DNA from: an uncultured Succinivibrio sp.
GTDB lineage: Bacteria; Pseudomonadota; Gammaproteobacteria; Enterobacterales; Succinivibrionaceae
DNA: 17,032 nucleotides
NCBI GenBank assembly: GCA_900754255.1
Contig: CAAECI010000007.1
Span: 1 to 17,032, forward strand
Direction: 5' to 3'
The notes under the pieces are model-generated. The model made no database searches. It worked only from the letters and a program-made list of their open reading frames with translations, and was not told where the DNA came from. The position numbers and the translations under genes were made by a program. Positions 6,765 through 13,660 of this stretch are shown here, piece after piece. Numbering within the stretch: the stretch's first letter is position 1; each line of letters begins with the position of its first letter.

Positions 6765-8171
6765 TTTTTTAATGCCTTGGGACGGGAATACTACAAACAT
6801 CATGACGAATTATTTAAAAGAAAGCAGCCACAGCGTTTAATTCTGGCATTGGATTCAACCTCGATTTCGACCTATTCCAAAGAGCTTCCTAATGCCGAGT
6901 GGGGACACAACAAGGATGGAGATTGCCTAAAGCAGATCAATTATTTGCTTTTATGCGATGAGCTTACGGGGATGCCGGTATTTGGGAAGATGTACAAGGG
7001 TAATGTCGTTGACTGCTCCACCGTTAAAAATCTCATTTCAGATCTGGCCATTATTTTTGAAAAAGCCGAGGTTAAGCCGGAGCTTATTTTTACAACCGAT
7101 CGTGGTTACGAAAGCACTGACAATATGGAGAATTTTTTACGCAACGGACACAAGTTCATCATACGTAGCAAGATCAATACGAAGTGGGTACAGGACATTG
7201 TCGGTTCGGTGCGGGACAAGTTTGCAGATGAGAATCTGCACGATGAATTCACCAAACAGTACATGATCACAACGGATGTGACGTATAAATACGATCCAAA
7301 TCCCATACCCGGAAAAAGAAAGAATAACTCCGAGAGCGTCAAACTCTATGCACATGTGTACTTTGATGAGGAAGTGTTTTACCGCAGACGAGAAAATCTT
7401 CGCTTCAACATTAATAATGCCAAGACTATATATAACGCTGAAATTAAAAAAATTCATGAGGAGTATGAAAAAGCTGACGGGAATAAATCTAAGACCGCAA
7501 AGGGAACAACGTCGACAGAAAATAAGGCAAACAACTCTACGCTTGCGGAAAAAATTGCCGCGGTAAATATCGGTAAGATCCAAAGCTTTATTGACAACTA
7601 TTGTTGCCTGGACAGTGAGGGCTATGCCTTAATTGATTTAGATAAATTCAAAGCTCGTCTTAAAAATGCCAGAGTGATGATCATTCTGTCTAATGTTGCC
7701 GAAACCGCATCATCTGCCTATGCTGCTTACTTCCGCAGAATGACCGTGGAGAGAAATTTTCAAAACTTTAAATTCGCTCTTGATTTTGACCGTCCTCGCG
7801 CCAGCACCCACTCATCACTGCAGGGACGCTTTTTGTGTGAGTTTGTCGCCTCTGCAATCTATGTATTATTCCAAAATCGTATTGCCACCTATGAAAAGAC
7901 ACCTGAGGCAAAAGAAGATCATATTATTTTGAGTAATCTGTCCTTGCCTAGGATCATAGAAGAGCTCAATACCATCATGCTTACATGCTATAAGAACGGC
8001 GGTTACTTCGACGAAGTGTGCGGCAAATACCGTACTCTGTACAAAGCCTTGCAGATCCCATTACCCGAATCGTTCATTGAGGGAATAAAGGATTTTGATA
8101 TGACAGATGAAGATACATCCCCGTATGAGAAGGAGGCTCCTGACTTACAGATCAACGAGGAGGAGCTGTAA
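6765..8171 (+). pseudogene. IS1634-like transposase, C-terminal fragment (split by IS21)
   Basis: This is the catalytic and C-terminal part of the DDE transposase whose N-terminus is at 3621-4205. The open frame can be read from an ATG at 6747, but that ATG lies within the IS21 right end and is accidental. Genuine homologous sequence starts at FFNALGREYY. Catalytic motifs of IS4-superfamily enzymes are present: LALDSTSIS (first Asp), FTTDRGYES (second Asp) and RMTVERNFQNFK (Glu). They are followed by the region after the core ending in an acidic tail (NEEEL). Rejoined to the 5' part, the protein would have about 663 residues, at the long end of the IS1634 group. No internal stops occur in this part, so the IS21 insertion (and perhaps the missing start codon) is what inactivated the gene. 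Confidence 0.85.
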
Positions 8172-8176
8172 CTTAA

Positions 8177-8197
8177 AAGCCCCCAAGAAGGGGGCTT
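8177..8197. terminator. bidirectional intrinsic terminator between transposase and efp
   Basis: AAGCCCCC (8177-8184) and GGGGGCTT (8190-8197) form a perfect 8-bp stem with a 5-nt loop, six bases after the transposase stop. The plus-strand transcript follows with UCGUU. The minus-strand transcript gives GGGGGCUUUUAAG, a better U-run. It therefore probably stops transcription of the IS gene and also the convergent efp message, whose stop codon is about 100 bases away. Confidence 0.75.
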
Positions 8198-8299
8198 CGT
8201 TAGAACTCTAAATTAGTATGCTATAAAAAACTTAGCAAATAAGTGGTATAAATCAATATGTTAAATTAAACAGTTTCCAAGTAAATAGATGCAGGACAA

Positions 8300-8863
8300 C
8301 TATACGCGTTTCTTAAATTCATTTGTACGAGTATCTATTTCAATTTTATCGCCAGTTTTGACAAAGTCGGGAACAGAAAGTACATAACCAGTACCGGCAA
8401 GTTTGGCTGGTTTAGTTACCTTTCCTGATGTATCACCGCGAACTGCAGGTTCAGTATACTCAACCTCACGAACAATGCTGATAGGAAGTTCTACACTGAT
8501 TGCTTTACCATTGTAGAATGTAACTTGGCAAACGTCTTCCATTCCATCGATAAGATAATTAAGCACGTCGCCCATGTTTTCTTTATCAATATCGTACTGG
8601 TTAAAATCTTCATCCATAAATACGTAGAACGGATCATTTAAATACGAATAGGTGCAATCCTTGTGTTCCAATATCACATCATCGAGACGATCGTCTGCGC
8701 GAAATACTTTTTCAGTACCAGCATTGGAAAGCAAGCTCTTGAGCTTCATTTTGACTACAGCAGCGTTGCGACCGGATTTGCTGTACTCTGCTTTCTGGAC
8801 AACCATTGGATTATTGTCGACCATGATTACATTGCCGGCACGGACTTCTTGAGCTAACTTCAT
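8300..8863 (-). CDS. efp: elongation factor P, arginine-32 type
   Basis: EF-P binds between the ribosomal P and E sites and helps form peptide bonds at consecutive prolines. The 187-residue length and three-domain layout are normal: a KOW-like N-terminal domain (residues 1-63) and two OB-like domains, with the signature TEPAVRGDTSGKVTKPAKL near residue 145 and the ending IEIDTRTNEFKKRV. The tip of the N-terminal loop is YSKSGRNAA with Arg at position 32, the residue rhamnosylated by EarP. Lysine-type EF-Ps have Lys there and use EpmA/EpmB instead. The modification gene earP lies upstream in the same orientation. AAGG about 10 bases before the ATG is the likely ribosome-binding site. The gap of 256 bp to earP leaves room for a separate promoter. 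Confidence 0.97.
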   Translation of the reverse strand: MKLAQEVRAGNVIMVDNNPMVVQKAEYSKSGRNAAVVKMKLKSLLSNAGTEKVFRADDRLDDVILEHKDCTYSYLNDPFYVFMDEDFNQYDIDKENMGDVLNYLIDGMEDVCQVTFYNGKAISVELPISIVREVEYTEPAVRGDTSGKVTKPAKLAGTGYVLSVPDFVKTGDKIEIDTRTNEFKKRV

Positions 8864-8896
8864 TTTGTTGAAACCTTGTGTTTAAAAGAAAACAGT

Positions 8897-8910
8897 ACCT
8901 CATTAGAGGT
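8897..8910. repeat. small hairpin in efp leader
   Basis: ACCTC/GAGGT with a 4-nt ATTA loop lies 34 bases upstream of the efp start. It may be a minor leader structure of the efp message. No function is assigned. Confidence 0.3.
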
Positions 8911-9119
8911 GATTAATCTATACTGCTAAAATCAGCGTCTGAATGGCTGAGTTGCTAACTTTTAATTTTAACAGAATTTGGTATGAAATTACAGAATGAC
9001 CTATATGAGTATTGCATTGTCATAACGCATATAAGTACCAATTTGGGTAATATTTGACTAGATATAGTTCCTCTTTCTTAATCTCTTTATGATAGAAAAA
9101 ATGATAGCTTTGCTTTCTG

Positions 9120-10193
9120 CTAAGTCGATAATTTTTTTTCTTCTATAAAATTAATCAAATGTTGTGTAAGAGAACCTAAAGAAAAAAGGTGTTCAGACCA
9201 TAAGTTCGTAACTTCATTCCACTCTGGTAAAAAGTCTTCGATAATAGGGAAATTTTTTCCTGTTTTCTCGCCGTTATACTCGAGATTGAGATCTCGTATG
9301 ATATCGATGTTTTTATGTGTTTTCGTCGGAAGATATGTCTTCATGCACTCAAAAAGAGCTTTTAATTTGATGATATGCGCTTTATCTGCTTGAGGATAAA
9401 TCTGCCATAAAAATGGTTTTCCGCATAACATTCCTCTAACAGCAGATTCCTCCCCTCTGACCAAATTGAGGTCAGAATTGGACAGGAGTTTGTCGTAATT
9501 TTTTTGATCGGTCATTTTGCAACCGATTAATTTTAGATTAGATAAATTTTTATAAGATCCAATTCTTAAATTTATATTTCTATATAAATAATTTATGTTT
9601 AGGAGGGGCTTTCCCTCAAAAAATTTTAATTCGTAATTTTCTTTTCCTCTTAGAAGGTTTTCCATTACAAATTTTATTTTTGGATTTTCATATGAAAAAA
9701 CAGTAACGGAGAGAGGCTGTTGATTGTCTTTCTTATATGAATTTTTATGGATAAATGTTTGTGGAGGAATAGCATCATCGAGAATAAGTCCTCCTGTTTT
9801 AGGTGTAAATCCTGGAAAAAAGAAATAACTATTAATGCCATTCGATGATGATGAAAGACCGTGACATTCATCTGCAAATTTCTCTGCTGTAAGGTAATCC
9901 AACTCAATGACGATCGAATTTTTTATTTTTATTTTTGATAATAGTTTATCTGGTAAACGACACGAAAAAGCTTCTATAACTGTGTCTGATGGGACATAAA
10001 TACAAGGATCAGGCCACAGGCCTATTTTTAAAAAATTATTTTGACAGTCTTCATTGGATAGAAGACATTCAATAGCAGGTAGATAATCACAAAATAGATT
10101 TACTCTAATTTGTTGTTTTGTAAGACTCCTTGCAAGACGAAGACTGAATCCTGCGTCTCCAAAATTGTCTATAACATTACAAAAGATATCCAT
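9120..10193 (-). CDS. earP: EF-P arginine rhamnosyltransferase EarP
   Basis: EarP is a GT-B glycosyltransferase that transfers rhamnose from dTDP-beta-L-rhamnose to Arg32 of EF-P. The 357-residue protein is close to the usual 370-380. The N-terminus IFCNVIDNFGDAGFSLRLAR matches the family signature. D9 and D13 correspond to the catalytic-region Asp pair (D13/D17 in the Pseudomonas enzyme). The nucleotide-sugar site LVRGEESAVRG..CGKPFLWQIYPQ is present, with E248 at the place of the essential Glu (E273). AGGG lies 8 bases before the ATG. It stands directly upstream of efp, which carries the matching Arg32, so the substrate is encoded next door. The gene is more AT-rich and Lys/Asn-rich than efp. 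A dTDP-rhamnose pathway must be encoded elsewhere. Confidence 0.95.
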   Translation of the reverse strand: MDIFCNVIDNFGDAGFSLRLARSLTKQQIRVNLFCDYLPAIECLLSNEDCQNNFLKIGLWPDPCIYVPSDTVIEAFSCRLPDKLLSKIKIKNSIVIELDYLTAEKFADECHGLSSSSNGINSYFFFPGFTPKTGGLILDDAIPPQTFIHKNSYKKDNQQPLSVTVFSYENPKIKFVMENLLRGKENYELKFFEGKPLLNINYLYRNINLRIGSYKNLSNLKLIGCKMTDQKNYDKLLSNSDLNLVRGEESAVRGMLCGKPFLWQIYPQADKAHIIKLKALFECMKTYLPTKTHKNIDIIRDLNLEYNGEKTGKNFPIIEDFLPEWNEVTNLWSEHLFSLGSLTQHLINFIEEKKLST

Positions 10194-10286
10194 TGCAAGG
10201 TCCCTGTGATAAAAATTCTTTGTCTTTTTTTTGACTACAAAATACGTGCAAAATTATGAGGTTTTAGCAATGTCAATATCTTACCT

Positions 10287-10302
10287 AAGACTTTGCAGTC
10301 TT
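10287..10302. repeat. short hairpin in earP-nrdD intergenic region
   Basis: AAGACT (10287-10292) and AGTCTT (10297-10302) form a perfect 6-bp stem with a TTGC loop in the divergent promoter region between earP and nrdD. There is no T-run on either side. Confidence 0.3.
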
Positions 10303-10384
10303 GTAATTAAAAGTCAATTTTTAGATAATTTTGAAAGAAAAAAATATAAAAAATCTTTATTATTCAATAAATAACAATAAAAGG

Positions 10385-10430
10385 CTTAGTTAAATCCGAT
10401 ATTTATGCGATCGGTAATTTCTTAACTAAG
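10385..10430 (+). promoter_or_regulatory. long nested dyad in nrdD leader/promoter
   Basis: CTTAGTTAA (10385-10393) and TTAACTAAG (10422-10430) are exact reverse complements. Inside them CCGAT (10396-10400) pairs with ATCGG (10410-10414). The dyad ends 38 bases before the nrdD start and its AGGAAGAAGG ribosome-binding site (10449-10458). It could be a repressor operator or an RNA stem-loop in the leader. It does not resemble the NrdR-box or FNR-box consensus as I know them. No clear -35/-10 pair was found in this very AT-rich region. Confidence 0.5.
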
Positions 10431-10468
10431 AATATGGTCCAACTACTTAGGAAGAAGGTTTTTCTCTA

Positions 10469-12730
10469 ATGATCCCGTTCATTATGAAACGCGACGGAAG
10501 GAAAGTTGCGTTTAACGAGCAAAAGATATCTAACGCTATAAGAAAAGCAGTGGTTTCTGTTCATCAGGATGCAAGGCTTTCCGCTAAAGATGAGGAAGTA
10601 ATAGCTAAACTCTGTGCTCTTGTTGTGGCAGATATTGAAAAACATCTTCCAGAAACCCCTACAGTGGAGCATACACAGGACTTAATCGAGCAGGTAATGA
10701 TTAAGGCAGGCCTTGCTATAGAGGCTAAAAACTTTATTCTTTACCGTCAGCGCAGAACAAATGCGAGAACATATAACGCCGATTTAACAAGAATATATCG
10801 CGATCTGACATCAAAAAGTACGGCGGATATGGATTTAAAACGAGAAAACGCCAATATAGATGCCAATGCACCTATGGGGTTGATGCTTAGATTTGGATCT
10901 GAAGGTTCTAAGGATTATGTGCGCAGGTATGTGTTGCGGCCTGAACATGCTTTAGCACATTCGCGAGGTGATATACATATTCACGATCTTGATTTCTATA
11001 TGCTGACGATAAATTGTTGTCAGATAGGTCTCAAACAGTTATTTAAGCGCGGTTTTTCAACAGGGCATGGATTCCTGCGCGAGCCTCAATCAATTCAATC
11101 TGCTGCAGCATTGTGCTGTATTGCCATTCAGTCAAATCAAAACGATATGCACGGTGGGCAATCAATACCTTTGTTTGAGTATGATCTCGCCCCTTATGTG
11201 GCTAAATCATACAGCAAACATGTAGGAAGAGTCATGGAAATCTGTCTAAGAAAGGAAAAGATGGAATTTTCAGGAATAAGAGCTTTGTGTGACGATATAT
11301 ATTCAAATAGAAATACAGTATTGGATGCTGAAGCTCAAGAACAAATAAAAAATTATGTAGAGACTTTCCTTCACAATGAAGGCGATAAAAATGCTAAATC
11401 TGATGCTACGTATGTAATAGATGAGAGTCTAAAACTTACAGAGAGAGAAACGTACCAAGCCATGGAAGCTCTTATTCATAATTTAAATTCCATGCAGTCT
11501 AGAGCTGGGGCTCAGGTGCCTTTTTCATCGATCAATTATGGTACTGGGACTACAGCCGAACAGCGTATGATCATGAAGAATGTCTTGCTCGCGACAGATG
11601 CCGGATTAGGTGGCGGAGAAACTCCCATATTCCCAGTACAAATTTTTAAGGTTAAAGACGGTATTAATACTAAAAAAGGAGATCCTAACTACGATTTGTT
11701 TGAGCTGGCGTGTAAGGTATCTGCCAAGCGTTTATTTCCCAATTTCTCTTTTTTGGATGCACCGTTTAATATTAAATACTACAAAAAGGGTCATCCAGAG
11801 ACTGAAGTAGCCTTAATGGGATGTCGTACCCGCGTCGTTTCCAACGATTTTGATAAAACAAAAGAGGTTATTCCAGGACGCGGAAACCTATCATTTACTT
11901 CAGTGAATTTACCCAGATTGGGAATTGAAGCTCACGGATCCATAAGCAAGTTTTATGATTCCTTGGATCGAACTTTTTCAATGGTATTTGAGCAACTGAT
12001 GGACAGATTCAATATCATCGCACAAAAACGTGTGTTGAATTATCCTTTTTTAATGGGCCAAGGAATTTGGATTGGTTCAGACAAATTGGAACCTGATGAT
12101 TGTATTGAACATATAATTAAGCACGGTACCATGTCAGTCGGCTTTATTGGTCTAGCGGAGACATTAAAAGCACTTTGTGGAAAGCACCACGGAGAAAGTA
12201 GTGAGGCCAATGAGTTAGGTATGGAAATTGTTCGTCATATGAGAGCTCTTACGGACAGACATACTTTGGAAACAGGGCTTAATTTTTCATTATTTTCCAC
12301 TCCAGCAGAGGGATTATCTGGTCGTTTCGTAAAAATAGATAAAAAGTTATATGGGAAAATATCTGGTGTAACAGATCGTGCTTATTATACCAATAGTTTT
12401 CATGTGCCCGTATATTACGATATTTCGGCTGCCGATAAAATTAAAATCGAAGGACCGTATCACGAACTGTGTAATGCAGGGTCAATCTCGTATGTTGAGC
12501 TTGATGGTGATTTGACCAAAAATATTGAAGCCTTTGAAAAAGTGGTGTTGTACATGAAGGAGTGCGGGGTCGGATATGGTTCTGTAAACCATCCTGTAGA
12601 TCGTTGTCCTGTTTGTAATTACGTCGGTGTTATTAACGATGTGTGTCCTCGTTGCGGTCGTAAAGATGGTGAAGGAATTACAATTGAGCACCTAAGACGA
12701 TTAGGTGTGGATTGTAACTGTTTTGATTAA
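10469..12730 (+). CDS. nrdD: anaerobic ribonucleoside-triphosphate reductase large chain, lacking glycyl-radical tail
   Basis: Class III ribonucleotide reductase reduces NTPs to dNTPs without oxygen. ATG 10469 follows a strong AGGAAGAAGG site. Residues 1-95 form the ATP-cone allosteric domain (MKRDGRKVAF..). The ten-stranded barrel core follows, with C183/C184 (TINCCQIGL) at the place of the first active-site Cys and C452 (ALMGCRTR) at the thiyl-radical Cys. The zinc ribbon has C713, C716, C726 and C729 (CPVC, CPRC). In family members the zinc ribbon is followed by the glycyl-radical loop (RVxGY) and a conserved tail of about 30 residues. Here the protein ends instead with GEGITIEHLRRLGVDCNCFD, without any RVxGY motif. 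The radical loop is found on the separate small gene at 12934-13092. The chain alone should not be able to carry the radical. Confidence 0.95.
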   Translation: MIPFIMKRDGRKVAFNEQKISNAIRKAVVSVHQDARLSAKDEEVIAKLCALVVADIEKHLPETPTVEHTQDLIEQVMIKAGLAIEAKNFILYRQRRTNARTYNADLTRIYRDLTSKSTADMDLKRENANIDANAPMGLMLRFGSEGSKDYVRRYVLRPEHALAHSRGDIHIHDLDFYMLTINCCQIGLKQLFKRGFSTGHGFLREPQSIQSAAALCCIAIQSNQNDMHGGQSIPLFEYDLAPYVAKSYSKHVGRVMEICLRKEKMEFSGIRALCDDIYSNRNTVLDAEAQEQIKNYVETFLHNEGDKNAKSDATYVIDESLKLTERETYQAMEALIHNLNSMQSRAGAQVPFSSINYGTGTTAEQRMIMKNVLLATDAGLGGGETPIFPVQIFKVKDGINTKKGDPNYDLFELACKVSAKRLFPNFSFLDAPFNIKYYKKGHPETEVALMGCRTRVVSNDFDKTKEVIPGRGNLSFTSVNLPRLGIEAHGSISKFYDSLDRTFSMVFEQLMDRFNIIAQKRVLNYPFLMGQGIWIGSDKLEPDDCIEHIIKHGTMSVGFIGLAETLKALCGKHHGESSEANELGMEIVRHMRALTDRHTLETGLNFSLFSTPAEGLSGRFVKIDKKLYGKISGVTDRAYYTNSFHVPVYYDISAADKIKIEGPYHELCNAGSISYVELDGDLTKNIEAFEKVVLYMKECGVGYGSVNHPVDRCPVCNYVGVINDVCPRCGRKDGEGITIEHLRRLGVDCNCFD

Positions 12731-13002
12731 TTATTTTTTTTTGTTGTTAAGTAAAATTTAATAGAACATTTTGGTCTACAGTAAATTTTTTTGTATGTTC
12801 GTGTACTTATGACGAAGCAACTGCAGTTGTATAAATTGCTGATATTTAATTAATTGTTTATTCAAATGCGTTGTTCTAGTTAATAAGATTTTTTTTGATG
12901 TAAAGAATTAGATCGCTGTTATAGGAGTTATATATGCAATCCAGATTACATGCTCACAATGGAGTTGTTGGTGAGGGGGTTAAATTTGAGCGAATCAGAC
13001 GA
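12668..13002 (+). repeat. diverged direct repeat: nrdD tail and small radical-domain gene
   Basis: The 33 bases 12668-12700 (coding GEGITIEHLRR with the preceding Gly codon) align in codon register without gaps to 12970-13002 (GEGVKFERIRR); by eye about 24 of 33 bases match. Beyond this the two copies diverge: the small gene continues into the RVTGYL radical loop, and the large gene runs into a short Cys-rich end. This suggests duplication or separation of the radical segment, followed by loss from the large chain. Confidence 0.6.
12731..12933 (+). other. AT-rich spacer between nrdD and radical-domain gene
   Basis: The 203-bp spacer starts with a run of nine T (12734-12742) with no stem before it, so it is not a clear terminator. 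It contains a 12-bp palindrome CAACTGCAGTTG (12818-12829). Stops occur in all three forward frames, so it is not coding and cannot be bridged by simple frameshifting. I see no intron or intein hallmarks; it is shorter than typical group I or II introns. Confidence 0.6.
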
Positions 13003-13092
13003 GTAACTGGCTATTTGGTAGGCACTCTTGATCGTTTTAACGATGCAAAGAGAGCTGAAGTTAATGAAAGAGTTAAACATTTGCACGTTTGA
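12934..13092 (+). CDS. stand-alone glycyl-radical domain of NrdD (52 aa)
   Basis: This 52-codon gene starts at ATG 12934 with AGGAG (12923-12927) placed 6 bases upstream and ends with TGA 13090-13092. Its product matches the extreme C-terminus of full-length NrdD proteins: GEGVKFERIRRVTGYLVG then RFNDAKRAEVNERVKHL. The motif RVTGY places the radical glycine at G26. In E. coli NrdD the corresponding sequence (RRVCGYLG..FNAGKQEEVKRRVKHL) is part of the large chain. Here the large chain ends without it, and this small frame lies in a different phase 203 bp downstream. It would be expected to dock in the NrdD barrel next to C452 and to be activated by NrdG, whose gene overlaps its stop region. 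The arrangement is similar in principle to GrcA (YfiD), which supplies a radical domain to damaged pyruvate formate-lyase. Confidence 0.88.
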   Translation: MQSRLHAHNGVVGEGVKFERIRRVTGYLVGTLDRFNDAKRAEVNERVKHLHV

Positions 13093-13100
13093 AAATAAAA

Positions 13101-13625
13101 ATGATTGATCTAGAAATTCTGGATCGTACTTATTTAAGAATAGCCGGGGCTGTCCTGGAATCCATTGTTGATGGTCCCGGATTCCGTTATGTTATTTTTA
13201 CTCAGGGATGTAAATTTCACTGCAAAGGATGTCATAACGCACAATCGTGGGACTTAAATGGAGGTATGGAAGTAAAAATGCGAGTCCTTTATGAGGAGAT
13301 GCGTTCTGATCCGCTTATTGAAGGAGTTACATTTTCCGGAGGTGAGCCTTTTTTACAGCCTGAACCACTAACGATTTTTGCAAAAATAGTTAAAGAACAA
13401 GGGTATTCATTGTGGGCATATACTGGTTTTACTTTTGATCAATTGCTTTCTGATCATAAACGTAGAGTATTGCTGGAGTTATTAGATGTCGTTGTTGACG
13501 GTCCTTTTGTTCTATCTAAGAAATCAATGCAGATTGACTTCAGAGGGTCAACAAATCAAAGAATTATAGATGTTCATCAGTCTTTAAAAAAAGGAAAAGT
13601 TATATTAGCTTCAGGTTTTAATTAA
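13101..13625 (+). CDS. nrdG: anaerobic ribonucleotide reductase activating enzyme, radical SAM
   Basis: NrdG uses a 4Fe-4S cluster and S-adenosylmethionine to make the glycyl radical on NrdD. From ATG 13101 the protein has 174 residues. It carries DGPGFRYVIFTQGC followed by the cluster motif C37-x3-C41-x2-C44 (CKFHCKGCHN) and the SAM-binding GGEP motif (FSGGEPFLQP), as in other NrdG proteins. The first residues (MIDLEILDRTYLRIAG) form a short extension before the usual IAG start. A TTG at 13089, overlapping the TGA of the small radical-domain gene, would add four residues. Neither start has a good Shine-Dalgarno site, so translation is probably coupled to the small gene. The coupling places radical acceptor and activase in equal supply. 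Confidence 0.93.
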   Translation: MIDLEILDRTYLRIAGAVLESIVDGPGFRYVIFTQGCKFHCKGCHNAQSWDLNGGMEVKMRVLYEEMRSDPLIEGVTFSGGEPFLQPEPLTIFAKIVKEQGYSLWAYTGFTFDQLLSDHKRRVLLELLDVVVDGPFVLSKKSMQIDFRGSTNQRIIDVHQSLKKGKVILASGFN

Positions 13626-13660
13626 CTGTATTTCTAATATCTTACTTGTAGGAGCTTCTC

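Noticed and set aside
7137..7583. Minus-strand ORF of 148 codons inside the IS1634-like fragment
   Set aside because: It is antisense to a clear transposase, with no recognisable domain; a shadow of the real frame.
12560..12580. VGYGS in the large NrdD (around residue 702) as the missing glycyl-radical motif
   Set aside because: It lies before the zinc ribbon, where NrdD proteins normally have a similar (non-radical) IGYGSINHP-like segment, and lacks the R-V-x-G-Y pattern.
12895..12923. Promoter (TTGATG, 17 bp, GTTATA) for the small radical-domain gene
   Set aside because: The -10 match is poor and transcription would begin within or after the ribosome-binding site.
12731..12933. Intron, intein or frameshift bridging nrdD and the small radical-domain ORF
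   Set aside because: The spacer is only 203 bp, has stops in all frames and no intron-like ends that I can see; the small ORF has its own Shine-Dalgarno and start, and the large ORF has a relic of the same segment.
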